Positions 8,401 through 15,721 of a DNA stretch of 64,000 nucleotides are shown piece after piece; position 1 is the stretch's first letter, and the number at the start of each line of letters is the position of its first letter. This stretch comes from Corynebacterium jeddahense (GTDB lineage Bacteria > Actinomycetota > Actinomycetes > Mycobacteriales > Mycobacteriaceae), in contig NZ_CP063194.1 of the NCBI RefSeq assembly GCF_028609865.1, forward strand, positions 124,001 through 188,000, given 5' to 3'. The position numbers and the translations under genes were made by a program. Under the pieces are notes generated by a model. It was not told where the DNA came from. It did no database searches and saw nothing but the letters and a program-made list of their open reading frames with translations.

Positions 8401-11050
8401 CGGTGATTACGTTGTGGTCGTCGATACGCCTGAGGGCTACAACAACCCGAAGCCGGTAGTTGTCCCGGTGAAGGGCGGAGAGCCGACGAATGCGTCGTTC
8501 AAGGCGGACAAGCCGGAGCTGACGCACGAGGACAAGACCGGCCGAGCGAAGCCGGGTTCGTTCCAGGGCTGGCTGGTGGATGACTCCGGCCGCCAGATCC
8601 CGGGCGCGAAGTTGAAGCTGGTGAAGAAGGGCGTGACCGACCCGTCGACGGGCAAGACCTTCGATTACGAGGTGCCGCTGACGGTCGACGCGGACGGGTT
8701 CTTTGTCACCCCGCCGATTGACTTCACCTACTTCCCGGAGGGCAAGGCCGACTTTGACCTCGTCATCGACCTGCCGAAGGGCTGGCCGGACAAGGACGTC
8801 ACCGGCAAGCCGCTGAACCGCACCGTGACGGTCGAGTCTGACAAGTTCACAGACATCGGCGAGATTCGCGTTAAGGCACCGGAGACGCAGACCATCAAGG
8901 GCCGCGTCGACGACGGCAACGGCAAGGCCGTGCCGGGCACGGTGGTTGTGGTGACCGACCCGCGCGGCAACTCGAGCGTGATCCCGGTCAAGGACGACGG
9001 CACGTTCGAGATCCCGGATGCGATTCCGGGTGTGCACGAGATTGAGGTCCTCACCCCGGGCGACGGCCGCGATACGGATCCGATCAAGGTGCCGGTGCGC
9101 GCGGGCGAGGACGTCAAGCTGCCGGACATCCACCTGACCAAGGACGCGTCGCTGAAGCTGGAGAAGCGCGTCTGGTACCGCGACGCCAACGGCGTGGGCA
9201 AGGTCAAGGACGCCGACGGCAACGACGTCGACGATGTGATGACGCTGATCAAGGGCGAGAAGCTGCGCTACGACTTCTACGTCACCAACACCGGCAAGGA
9301 CACGCTGACGGACATCACGCTGGATGACCCGGAGTTTGCCAAGCGCGGCGTGACCCCGAAGCTGGAGATGCCGGCGGGCTGGACGGCGACGCCGAAGAGC
9401 CTGAAGCCGGGTGAGAAGCTGCACTTCGTCGGTGAGATCGACGCGCCGGAGGACGCGTTCGACTTCAACAACGTGGCGACGGCCAACGGCAAGACCTCTG
9501 CCGGCAAGGCGGTCGGCTCCGCCCCGGACTCGGCGTACGCGAAGTTTGTCGACGGCTCGGTGGAGAAGAAGGTCAACGCCCGCTTCGCCTCCAACGCCGA
9601 CGACCCGGTGAAGATGGCCGCGGACAACGCGCTCTCCTTCACCTACGAGGTGGAGAACACCGGTTCCGCGCCGATGGTGAACGTGAGCCTCGCTGACGTC
9701 GTCTACGAAGACGGGGTCGATGAGGAGAAGTGCATCCCCGTGAAGGTTGGGGAGAAGCGGGACGGTGCCCAGTGCTACCAGCTTGACGTGAAACAGCCGG
9801 AGGGCTTCAACGGCACGCTGCTGCCGGGCCAGAAGGTGATCTTCACCGCCGACATCCCCGAGGGCCTCAAGCCGGGCGCGAAGCACCACGACGCCGCCGA
9901 GGCGCGCGGCGAGCTGCCCAAGCGTCCGAATCGCGGCACGCAGTTCGACGGCGAGCCGGACTACGGCGAGGACCCGTCGTCGGAGCTGATCATCTCCCCG
10001 CGCGACAACATCAAGGGCAACGCGCACATCATCGTCGATGAGGGCGCGCCGCTGGCCCAGGACGTGTACGCGGTGGCGTGGAACGACAAGAACGGCAACG
10101 CGAAGCAGGATCCGGGCGAGGGCGTAAGCGGCCTCGAGATCACGCTCGTGCCTACCGACGGCCGCCCGGCCGTCAAGGGCGAGTCCAACGAGGACGGCAA
10201 CGTCCGCTTCGAGTCGGCGCCGTACGGCGAGTACTACTTCGAGATCAAGAACCCGGGCAACCTGCGGCTTGCGGACCCGGCGGACCCGAACCAGAACTCG
10301 TTCGAGGCCGGCACGACCCTGAAGAGCAAGACGTTCGAGGTCGGCGCCGAGGAGCGCCGGATCAGCCTCAAGCTGCTCACCCCGTCGCAGGCTGATGAGG
10401 GCGGCGCCATCATCGGCGGCAACGGCACCGCCACCGACAAGCCCGCGACCGACGTGGCGCAGGCGGAGGACGGCAGCTCGCTGGGCAAGTGCCTGGCCAC
10501 CGCCTCCTCCGTGAATAACCCGGTGGCGTGGCTCGTGCCGCTCGGCCTGCTCGCCGCGGTCATGGGTGGTATCGGCATGCGCTACGAGGACGAGCTCAAC
10601 GCTGCCGCCGCGCAGGCGAACGAGGCCGTGCGCCGTATGATGCCGAACGTGAACCTGGACATCAACTTCCAGCAGCCGGAGTGGGTCACCGAGGCGCAGG
10701 CGAAGTGGCAGGCCCAGATCAACCAGGTCAACGCGCAGCTGGCCGAGATCAACCCGGCTGCCCCGGCGGCCGCCGCGGGCGTGGGCATCCTCGCCATCGC
10801 CGGCCTGCTCACCGGCCTGTTCTACGCGAGCTGCCAGCTCGGCTGGAACGAGCCGTCCGCGGATGGCAGCTCCTCCTCCTCGTCCAAGAAGGGCGAGGCC
10901 GAGGCCACCGGCACCGAGGCGACCGAGACCGCCACGACGAAGGAGAAGCGCTCCATCTTCGGCGGCTCCTCGAAGCGCGACCGCGGCGCGAAGGAGTCCG
11001 AGGCTGCGGAGACCAAGGCGACGGAGACCAAGGCGACGGAAGCTAAGTAA
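5423..11050 (+). CDS. Giant repeat surface protein with SdrD/Cna-B-like domains
   Basis: An exported cell-surface protein of 1875 residues. I place the start at TTG 5423, with GGAG five nt upstream; upstream ATGs have no ribosome site. A long signal region (RSARRGHSGKR, hydrophobic core, LAGAQ) probably ends near residue 76. Order: a unique head (about 80-230), six near-identical 85-residue beta-sandwich repeats (233-741), a Thr/Pro/Lys stalk of KPTPTSTTA nonapeptides (to about 940), then several Cna-B/carboxypeptidase-regulatory-like and DUF11-like units (for example SVTDNNGTPLPGSAVTIKDG and KLRYDFYVTNTGKDTLTDI) and an SdrD-like unit with NDKNGNAKQDPGEG. Cys1690, a hydrophobic segment, an amphipathic loop, a second segment and Cys1804 precede an acidic Ser/Thr tail. 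No LPXTG. The head has lower GC than the C-terminal half. Likely an adhesin; the ligand is unknown. Confidence 0.88.
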   Translation: MKNASSFESNDLNAAQGPADPERYNAPASRSRSARRGHSGKRTVVAGMTSISLALAGLTVPAVSGGLVGEVPLAGAQTAISGSVNYEKGQAFRSVFSDFPEDSDRLNTFEARIRENEYKSYKFSTTEPFPVSAVYRWGYEDEKGVYRTHEENYEGIASPHSDGRGFTFRIKEPIEKIKASSSVTFKALDPAAITAVELDKKGQVKLNAEGQPVTVSLRNASAWVTTSYSPITGSVVGSVTPGSVSKVVLVDVKDPSKRFEVSVDTIADRVEFKDVPTGEYRVEVTPGEGYLEPKTRSVTVRENQEASLDDLTPERAKGSVVGSVTPGSVSKVVLVDVKDPSKRFEVSVDTIADRVEFKDVPTGEYRVEVTPGEGYLEPKTRSVTVRENQEASLDDLTPERAKGSVVGSVTPGSVSKVVLVDVKDPSKRFEVSVDTIADRVEFKDVPTGEYRVEVTPGEGYLEPKTRSVTVRENQEASLDDLTPERAKGSVVGSVTPGSVSKVVLVDVKDPSKRFEVSVDTIADRVEFKDVPTGEYRVEVTPGEGYLEPKTRSVTVRENQEASLDDLTPERAKGSVVGSVTPGSVSKVVLVDVKDPSKRFEVSVDTIADRVEFKDVPTGEYRVEVTPGEGYLEPKTRSVTVRENQEASLDDLTPERAKGSVVGSVTPGSVSKVVLVDVKDPSKRFEVSVDTIADRVEFKDVPTGEYRVEVTPGEGYLEPKTRSVTVRENQEASLDDLTPEREPTPKPATTTTAPKPTPTTTTAKPTPTSTTAKPAPTSTTAKPVPTSTTAKPAPTTTTAKPTPTSTTAKPTPTSTTAKPAPTSTTAKPTPTSTTAKPTPTSTTAKPTPTSTTAKPTPTSTTAKPAPTSTTAKPAPTSTTAKPTPTSTTAKPTPTSTTAKPTPTKPATPTSTTTKPATPTKATTPTSTTKPTTPKPTTPKPTPKPTGSIKGSVTDNNGTPLPGSAVTIKDGKGNQVGKPVVTDKNGGFTVPNLPDGDYVVVVDTPEGYNNPKPVVVPVKGGEPTNASFKADKPELTHEDKTGRAKPGSFQGWLVDDSGRQIPGAKLKLVKKGVTDPSTGKTFDYEVPLTVDADGFFVTPPIDFTYFPEGKADFDLVIDLPKGWPDKDVTGKPLNRTVTVESDKFTDIGEIRVKAPETQTIKGRVDDGNGKAVPGTVVVVTDPRGNSSVIPVKDDGTFEIPDAIPGVHEIEVLTPGDGRDTDPIKVPVRAGEDVKLPDIHLTKDASLKLEKRVWYRDANGVGKVKDADGNDVDDVMTLIKGEKLRYDFYVTNTGKDTLTDITLDDPEFAKRGVTPKLEMPAGWTATPKSLKPGEKLHFVGEIDAPEDAFDFNNVATANGKTSAGKAVGSAPDSAYAKFVDGSVEKKVNARFASNADDPVKMAADNALSFTYEVENTGSAPMVNVSLADVVYEDGVDEEKCIPVKVGEKRDGAQCYQLDVKQPEGFNGTLLPGQKVIFTADIPEGLKPGAKHHDAAEARGELPKRPNRGTQFDGEPDYGEDPSSELIISPRDNIKGNAHIIVDEGAPLAQDVYAVAWNDKNGNAKQDPGEGVSGLEITLVPTDGRPAVKGESNEDGNVRFESAPYGEYYFEIKNPGNLRLADPADPNQNSFEAGTTLKSKTFEVGAEERRISLKLLTPSQADEGGAIIGGNGTATDKPATDVAQAEDGSSLGKCLATASSVNNPVAWLVPLGLLAAVMGGIGMRYEDELNAAAAQANEAVRRMMPNVNLDINFQQPEWVTEAQAKWQAQINQVNAQLAEINPAAPAAAAGVGILAIAGLLTGLFYASCQLGWNEPSADGSSSSSSKKGEAEATGTEATETATTKEKRSIFGGSSKRDRGAKESEAAETKATETKATEAK
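6119..7643 (+). repeat. Six tandem 255-bp repeats, apparently identical
   Basis: Units begin at 6119, 6374, 6629, 6884, 7139 and 7394, exactly 255 bp (85 codons) apart, and read the same base for base; the last unit diverges after 7643. Each begins GGTTCGGTTGTTGGTTCGG and encodes one domain from SVVGSVTPGSVSK to DDLTPERA. Identity at synonymous sites implies recent amplification or gene conversion, and copy number should vary between isolates. Confidence 0.95.
7680..8136 (+). repeat. 27-bp tandem repeats encoding a Thr-Pro-Lys stalk
   Basis: About 16 units of 27 bp, each encoding a nonapeptide such as PTPTSTTAK or PAPTSTTAK, with scattered single-base differences (ACG/CCC/GCG and GCG/GCA). 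A low-complexity wall-spanning stalk. Confidence 0.85.
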
Positions 11051-11063
11051 CCCGCCCCGCAAC

Positions 11064-11101
11064 AACCCGCCCGGCGCCAAACACGGCGCCGCGGCGGGTT
11101 T
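11064..11101 (+). terminator. Terminator of the giant surface gene
   Basis: AACCCGCCCGGCGCC pairs with GGCGCCGCGGCGGGTT around a short A-rich loop, 13 nt behind the stop codon. A GC-rich stem with only a short T run. Confidence 0.75.
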
Positions 11102-11268
11102 CGCCGTTCCCGGGTGGCGCACCGCGGTGTGAGTTCAACCCCTGCTGCGCTGCTTCCTGCCCCTCCTGCCCACTTGACGTCTTATATGCGCTGACGTCTT
11201 ATTTCGCGCTGGGGCAAATAGGACCTCAGCTCGTGGCGGCCGACCCCGCAGCGATGTCTCCGAATGTA

Positions 11269-11297
11269 TTGAGAAAGTCATAGGAGCCGTATACATT
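11269..11297 (+). promoter_or_regulatory. Candidate promoter of the LAETG surface gene
   Basis: TTGAGA (11269-11274), a 17-nt spacer, and TACATT (11292-11297), about 50 nt before the start codon at 11350. Five of six and four of six matches to the primary sigma consensus, in a locally AT-rich gap. Confidence 0.45.
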
Positions 11298-11349
11298 CGT
11301 AGGTGCTTTTGGGGGCGCACACGCGCTTTTTCACGTTCGAGAGGTAATC

Positions 11350-13173
11350 ATGGCTGCAAATTCCAAGGTCAACCGCATGGTCGGGCTTGCGCTCGCCGCT
11401 ACCGTCGCGGGCTCGCTCACGATGGTCCCGGCGGCGTCCGCGCAGACGCCGACGACCACGCACGCGCCGGTGGTTGACACGCCGTCTTCGAATAGCCCCG
11501 CGTCGAGCGCTGCGGAGACCACGCCGTCTACCAGCCACGCCCCCTCCTCGGCGCCGGCGACGTCGGCGGTTACGCCGTCGACAAGCGTGAAGGCCCCTGT
11601 TGAGGGCAACGGCACGGGCACCGCGGACGCCCGCTACGCCTCGAACGGCTGGACCTACACCGCGCTCGCGAGCAACCCCAAGAACCAGCGCGTGTACGCC
11701 ATTTCCGAGGCGCGCGACGGCTACCCCGCCGGCCACCTGCTGCGCATCGCGCCGTCGTCGGGCCTCGTCGCGGACCTCGGCGAAATCGAGCTGCCCGGCG
11801 GCGACGCGACGTCGATCACCTCCGCGGCGTTCACCTCCGCGGGGACGCTCGTGCTTTTCGACGGCCAACGGGTCCACACCCTCGACCTCAGCGACGACGC
11901 CGCCGGCGAGGGCATGCCCGACCTCGACTTCACCACGAAGAAGCTCGAGCTCACCGACCTTGACAGCGCCGGCACGCCACGCGCCTGGGCCGCGGTGCCG
12001 GGCAAGGACAACGAGCTTGTCGCGGTGTCGGTGAAGGGGAAGGACGCCTCCGTCTGGACGCTGAACGTGGACGGCAAGGCCGCCACCGCCAAGCCGAAGA
12101 AGGCGGAGGTTGCGGCAGGCACGAAGCTCGCTGAGCTCGGAGCGCTGGATTACGCGTACAACGAGGAGGGTGGCGCCACCGTCTTCAGCGACGGCACGGG
12201 CCGCGGCCTCAAGCTGGAGAGCGGCAAGGTCTCCGCCGAGGAGCGCCGCCTCGTGGACAACTACGCGGGCGTCGCCGGCCTGGCGCTCGGCTCGCCGTAC
12301 AAGGTGGTGACCCAGACCGCGGCGCCGTCCTCCTCTGCGGAGGCGACCCCGTCCAGCACTGCCCCGTCCTCCGCTCCGTCAACGACCACGCCGGCTCAGT
12401 CCTCCGAGCCGGCGGCGTCCGCGACCACGACCGCCCCGGTGACCACCCCGGCGAAGGAATCCGACATCGTGTCCATGCGCGTGCGCGTGATCACCGAGGA
12501 CAAGAAGACCGTCCAGGACGCCTCGTTCAAGGTTGTCGGCGGCAAGGTCATCGGCTTCACGGACGCGGACGGCTACGCCGACATCGACATCATCCCGGAC
12601 AACCCGGGCGTGAACCGCTTCGAGCTCTCCCTCGACGAGGCTCCGGCGGGCTACCTCAACCAGCGCGCACTGGTGGGCCGCGGCACCGACGAGGTCCTGT
12701 TCGAGCTCAAGCGTGACCCGAAGGTCACGCCGACGTCCTCGCTGAACCGCCCGCAGGAGATCCTCCAGGTGATCAACCAGGCCAAGCCGGTGGTCTCCTC
12801 CGCGCTGCTGCCGGTTGCCGCGATCGCCGGCGCCGCGGGCGCGGGTTCGAAGCCGTTCGGCGGCACGAAGATCTCCACGACGTCGAAGACTTCCACGTCC
12901 ACCACCACGTCCGGCGTGTCCACCGGCCGCTCCACCAGCGCCACCTCGACCGCGCGCGTCGTGGCCCGCTCCGGCGGTTCCACCGCGACGGCCCGCGTTG
13001 TCTCCAACGGCAGCACCACCCGCGCGACGATCGTGGACGACGATGACGACGAGCGCGATGAGGATCTCGCCGAGACCGGTACCCCGATGCGCGGCGTGAT
13101 CGCGCTGGGCATCCTGGCCATGCTGCTCGGCGGCGTGTACATCGCGCTGGGCCGCCGCCGCGACAACGCGTAG
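11350..13173 (+). CDS. LAETG-anchored surface protein with a beta-propeller-like head
   Basis: A 607-residue wall protein. The ATG at 11350 has GAGGT just upstream. A signal peptide (residues 1-32, ending ASAQ) is followed by a Thr/Ser/Pro segment. A head of about 220 residues (about 90-310) has repeated short beta motifs such as KNQRVYAISEARDGYPAGHLL, resembling DUF6923-type propeller domains. A second Ser/Thr linker leads to a Cna-B/SpaA-like domain (about 375-460, DASFKVVGGKVIGFTDADGY). After a Ser/Thr-rich stalk the end reads LAETG, a hydrophobic segment and RRR: a sorting signal of the LAXTG type, which class E sortases of actinobacteria are known to use. No sortase gene is in the window. 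Confidence 0.85.
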   Translation: MAANSKVNRMVGLALAATVAGSLTMVPAASAQTPTTTHAPVVDTPSSNSPASSAAETTPSTSHAPSSAPATSAVTPSTSVKAPVEGNGTGTADARYASNGWTYTALASNPKNQRVYAISEARDGYPAGHLLRIAPSSGLVADLGEIELPGGDATSITSAAFTSAGTLVLFDGQRVHTLDLSDDAAGEGMPDLDFTTKKLELTDLDSAGTPRAWAAVPGKDNELVAVSVKGKDASVWTLNVDGKAATAKPKKAEVAAGTKLAELGALDYAYNEEGGATVFSDGTGRGLKLESGKVSAEERRLVDNYAGVAGLALGSPYKVVTQTAAPSSSAEATPSSTAPSSAPSTTTPAQSSEPAASATTTAPVTTPAKESDIVSMRVRVITEDKKTVQDASFKVVGGKVIGFTDADGYADIDIIPDNPGVNRFELSLDEAPAGYLNQRALVGRGTDEVLFELKRDPKVTPTSSLNRPQEILQVINQAKPVVSSALLPVAAIAGAAGAGSKPFGGTKISTTSKTSTSTTTSGVSTGRSTSATSTARVVARSGGSTATARVVSNGSTTRATIVDDDDDERDEDLAETGTPMRGVIALGILAMLLGGVYIALGRRRDNA

Positions 13174-13208
13174 TAGCGCAGCGGCGCCCGAGCAGCCCCA
13201 GCAGCCCC

Positions 13209-14213
13209 CTAGAACACCTCGACGCGCCCGCCGAGCGACTCGATCTGCTCGAGCTGGTGCACCCATCCCGGGGCGCCCGGGTGCACGCGCATGACGGGGC
13301 GCGAGGAGATCTTCACCGGGGAGACGGACTCGCGGCGCGCGCCGTGGCGGGCCGCCATGCGCAGGTGGGCGCGGTGGCCGGACTCGGCGAGGGCCTGCAT
13401 GGAGGGGGGAGTGGAGTCGAGGGAGGCGCGAGCGTCGGTAAGCAGGGCGATGAACTCGTCGAGCACCGGCACGAGCGAGGCGGCGTTGGTCTCGCACATG
13501 TTGCGCACGAGCTCGGGCTCCGTGCTGGCCACGCGCGTGGCGCCGCGGAACGAGCCGGCGGAGAGGGACTGCGCGAGGGTGCCGCCGCGGTCGCCGACGA
13601 GCGCGAGCGCCTCCGCGATCACGTGGGGCAGGTGGGAGACGCGGGCGACGGCTTCGTCGTGGCGGGCCACGGAGACGGGCACCGCCTCGGCGCCGACGAC
13701 GCGGGCGAGCGTGCACACCGTCGTAAAGAGTGCGGCCCAGTCCCGGTCTGTCGGCGCTTCGCGGGCGTAGTCGAAGGTCACCGCCCACGCCGCCCCGGCG
13801 AACAGCCCCTCCTGCGAGGCGGTCCAGCCAGAGAACTCGGTGCCAGCCATCGGGTGCCCGCCGACGTAGCGCGCTGCCAGGCCGCGCTCCACGACGAGGT
13901 CGTAGACGGGCTGCTTCACCGAGACCACGTCCGTCACCCAGCACGAGGGCGCGAGCTCGGCCACCTGGTCGAGGACGGAGGCCGCCGCACGCATCGGCAC
14001 GGCGACCACGACCAACGCGCGGTCGGCCTCGGCGCGGCGCAGCACCTCCTCGACGGAGTCGCACACGTCGAAGCCGTCGCGGCGGGCGGCCCGCGCCCCG
14101 TGCAGGGTGCAGCCGTACACCCGCTCGCCGCGCGCGTGGAGGTCGCGCATGAGGGAGCCGCCGATGAGTCCGAGGCCGACGATGCACACTGGGGGCAGTT
14201 GAGGCGTAGTCAC
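13209..14213 (-). CDS. tyrA: Prephenate dehydrogenase
   Basis: Converts prephenate to 4-hydroxyphenylpyruvate with NAD+ (tyrosine synthesis, cytoplasm). Near the N-terminus is the dinucleotide-binding motif VGLGLIGGSL, then TDVVSVK and the substrate-site motif GGHPMAGTEFSG; RVSHLPHVIAEAL lies in the helical dimer domain. I prefer the GTG at 14211-14213 (334 residues): TAGAGT lies exactly 7 nt upstream, so the message would be leaderless. A GTG two codons upstream is the alternative. Divergent from the TadA-associated gene, with both promoters packed into 50 bp. Confidence 0.92.
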   Translation of the reverse strand: MTTPQLPPVCIVGLGLIGGSLMRDLHARGERVYGCTLHGARAARRDGFDVCDSVEEVLRRAEADRALVVVAVPMRAAASVLDQVAELAPSCWVTDVVSVKQPVYDLVVERGLAARYVGGHPMAGTEFSGWTASQEGLFAGAAWAVTFDYAREAPTDRDWAALFTTVCTLARVVGAEAVPVSVARHDEAVARVSHLPHVIAEALALVGDRGGTLAQSLSAGSFRGATRVASTEPELVRNMCETNAASLVPVLDEFIALLTDARASLDSTPPSMQALAESGHRAHLRMAARHGARRESVSPVKISSRPVMRVHPGAPGWVHQLEQIESLGGRVEVF

Positions 14214-14220
14214 GCGCACA

Positions 14221-14226
14221 ACTCTA
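14221..14226 (-). promoter_or_regulatory. -10 box of tyrA (leaderless)
   Basis: TAGAGT on the minus strand, followed by 7 nt and then the GTG at 14213, placing the transcription start on the start codon. Confidence 0.5.
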
Positions 14227-14249
14227 GTGACACGCCCGCGCCCGCGGAC

Positions 14250-14255
14250 TACGCT
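14250..14255 (+). promoter_or_regulatory. -10 box of the TadA-associated gene (leaderless or nearly so)
   Basis: TACGCT followed by 8 nt and ATG 14264; no ribosome-binding site fits between them. Confidence 0.45.
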
Positions 14256-14263
14256 TCCAAACC

Positions 14264-14755
14264 ATGAGCGCCATGAGCCAGGACTACCCGGACGGATACG
14301 CCGTCACCGTCGCGCAGGCGGACGGCGCGTGGCTCGTGCGCGAGTTCGACGACGACTTCACGGACCTGGCCACCTCCGTCGGCGCGGTCCGCGCCCTGCG
14401 CGCGGAGGGTGCGGCGTTCGCGCTGCTCAACGTCGAGGACGACTACCTCGTGGTCGTGCGCCCCGGCCCGTCGCAGACGCGGGTGCTCATCTCCGACGCC
14501 ACGATGGCCGTGGACGACGACTTCGCCGCCGACATCCTCGACGAGGCGGACATCGACATCCCCGACATCGACCCGGACGAGCTCGACAACGTCGACGCCT
14601 GGGCGGACGGGGACTTCGCCATCTTCGCGGACCTTGGCCTGTCCGAGGAGCGGTTGAGCATTTTGCTTGACGACGACGCCGATCCGGCCGACCTCGCCCA
14701 AACCATCGCCGACGAGCTGGGCTTCGGCGACGAGCTCGCCGACACCGTTGGCTGA
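14264..14755 (+). CDS. tRNA adenosine deaminase-associated protein
   Basis: A 163-residue acidic protein of the actinobacterial family that is encoded next to tadA (TIGR03941-like); its biochemical role is not established. It begins MSAMSQDYPDGYAVTVAQ, has a repeated beta pattern (WLVREFDDDF, FALLNVEDDYLVVVRPG) and ends in a helical ADLAQTIADELGFGDELA segment. No signal peptide. The stop codon lies within 40 bp of tadA, and an alternative tadA TTG start even overlaps it, so the two are co-transcribed. Confidence 0.85.
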   Translation: MSAMSQDYPDGYAVTVAQADGAWLVREFDDDFTDLATSVGAVRALRAEGAAFALLNVEDDYLVVVRPGPSQTRVLISDATMAVDDDFAADILDEADIDIPDIDPDELDNVDAWADGDFAIFADLGLSEERLSILLDDDADPADLAQTIADELGFGDELADTVG

Positions 14756-14792
14756 GTCGGTCAGCGCCCCGGCCCGCCGCGCGGAGGCCCGC

Positions 14793-15227
14793 ATGCGCGA
14801 GGCGATGGCGGTGGCGGCGCGGACGCCGGCCGGGGACGTCCCGGTCGGCGCCGTCGTGTTCGATGCTGCGGGGAACGTGGTGGGCAGGGGCGTGAACCGT
14901 CGAGAAGCGAACTGCGACCCCACCGCCCACGCCGAGGTGGAGGCGATCCGCGACGCCGCGCGGACGCTGGGGACGTGGCGCCTCGACGGCTGCGAGCTCG
15001 TGGTCACGCTGGAACCGTGCACGATGTGCGCGGGGGCGATCCTCGGCGCGCGGGTGTCCTCGCTGGTCTTCGGCGCGTGGGAGCCGAAGACGGGGGCGGT
15101 CGGCTCGGTGCTCGACGCGATCCGCGAGCCGCGCCACCTCCACGCCCCGGAGGTGCGCGGGGGCGTGCTCGAGGCCGAAACTGTCCGGATGCTGGGGGAG
15201 TTCTTTGAAGGTGTGAGGAGTAACTGA
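14793..15227 (+). CDS. tadA: tRNA-specific adenosine deaminase
   Basis: Deaminates A34 to inosine in tRNA-Arg(ACG); both tRNA-Arg(ACG) copies in this window are its expected substrates. Zinc-deaminase motifs are intact: PTAHAEVEAI (zinc His and catalytic Glu) and PCTMCAGAI (two zinc Cys). ATG 14793 has GGAGG five nt upstream and gives 144 residues; a TTG at 14748 would add 15 residues of the first helix and overlap the upstream gene, and cannot be excluded. Confidence 0.9.
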   Translation: MREAMAVAARTPAGDVPVGAVVFDAAGNVVGRGVNRREANCDPTAHAEVEAIRDAARTLGTWRLDGCELVVTLEPCTMCAGAILGARVSSLVFGAWEPKTGAVGSVLDAIREPRHLHAPEVRGGVLEAETVRMLGEFFEGVRSN

Positions 15228-15304
15228 ATCGTTACCCACGGCCCCCGGGGAAGCACCTACACTGGGCGGACGCAAGCGATACACCAACGAAAAGGAGAAT
15301 GATT

Positions 15305-15532
15305 ATGGGTTTCGAAGACAAGGCAGAGCAGTTCAAGGGCCAGGCCAAGGAGGCGCTCGGCAGCGCCACCGATAACGAGTCCCTCACCAACGAGGGCAAG
15401 GCCGACCAGCTCAAGGGTGGCGTCAAGGAGAAGCTCTCCGAGGCTGGCGAGGCCATCAAGGACAAGGCCAACGAGGTCGCCGCGAAGCTCGAGGACAAGC
15501 GCGACGCGGCTGAGGCTGAGGGCGACCGCTAA
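15305..15532 (+). CDS. CsbD-like stress-response protein
   Basis: 75 residues, highly charged and Cys/Trp-free, with the CsbD pattern EDKAEQFKGQAKEALG and ADQLKGGVKEKLSEAG. Family members are abundant general-stress proteins of unknown mechanism. The second ATG (15305) is chosen because AAGGAG lies 7 nt before it; the ATG at 15299 would leave only 1 nt. TACACT around 15259 could be its -10 box. Confidence 0.85.
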   Translation: MGFEDKAEQFKGQAKEALGSATDNESLTNEGKADQLKGGVKEKLSEAGEAIKDKANEVAAKLEDKRDAAEAEGDR

Positions 15533-15570
15533 TTTGGTTTCTCGGCCACGCTGCCGTTAACCTAGTCGGC

Positions 15571-15660
15571 GGTAGCGTGTCCGAGCGGCCGAAGGTGCTC
15601 GCCTCGAAAGCGAGTGTGGTGTCAAAACCACCGCGGGTTCAAATCCCGCCGCTACCGCCA
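15571..15660 (+). tRNA. tRNA-Ser (anticodon CGA)
   Basis: Acceptor GGTAGCG (15571-15577) pairs with CGCTACC (15650-15656), then G and an encoded CCA. The anticodon stem CTCGC/GCGAG encloses loop CTCGAAA, anticodon CGA (reads UCG). A long variable arm is present. Confidence 0.95.
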
Positions 15661-15670
15661 ATGTGATTGA

Positions 15671-15693
15671 GCCCCCGGCAACGGGGGCTTTTT
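15671..15693 (+). terminator. Terminator of tRNA-Ser(CGA)
   Basis: GCCCCCG (15671-15677) and CGGGGGC (15682-15688) with a 4-nt loop, then TTTTT. Confidence 0.9.
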
Positions 15694-15721
15694 CCGTACG
15701 ACGAGAGGGAAACGTTTTTTC

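Noticed and set aside
7616..11122. A long Arg/Leu-rich antisense frame over the giant repeat gene
   Set aside because: Low complexity mirror of the Thr-Pro stalk and repeats; no start signal and no domain.
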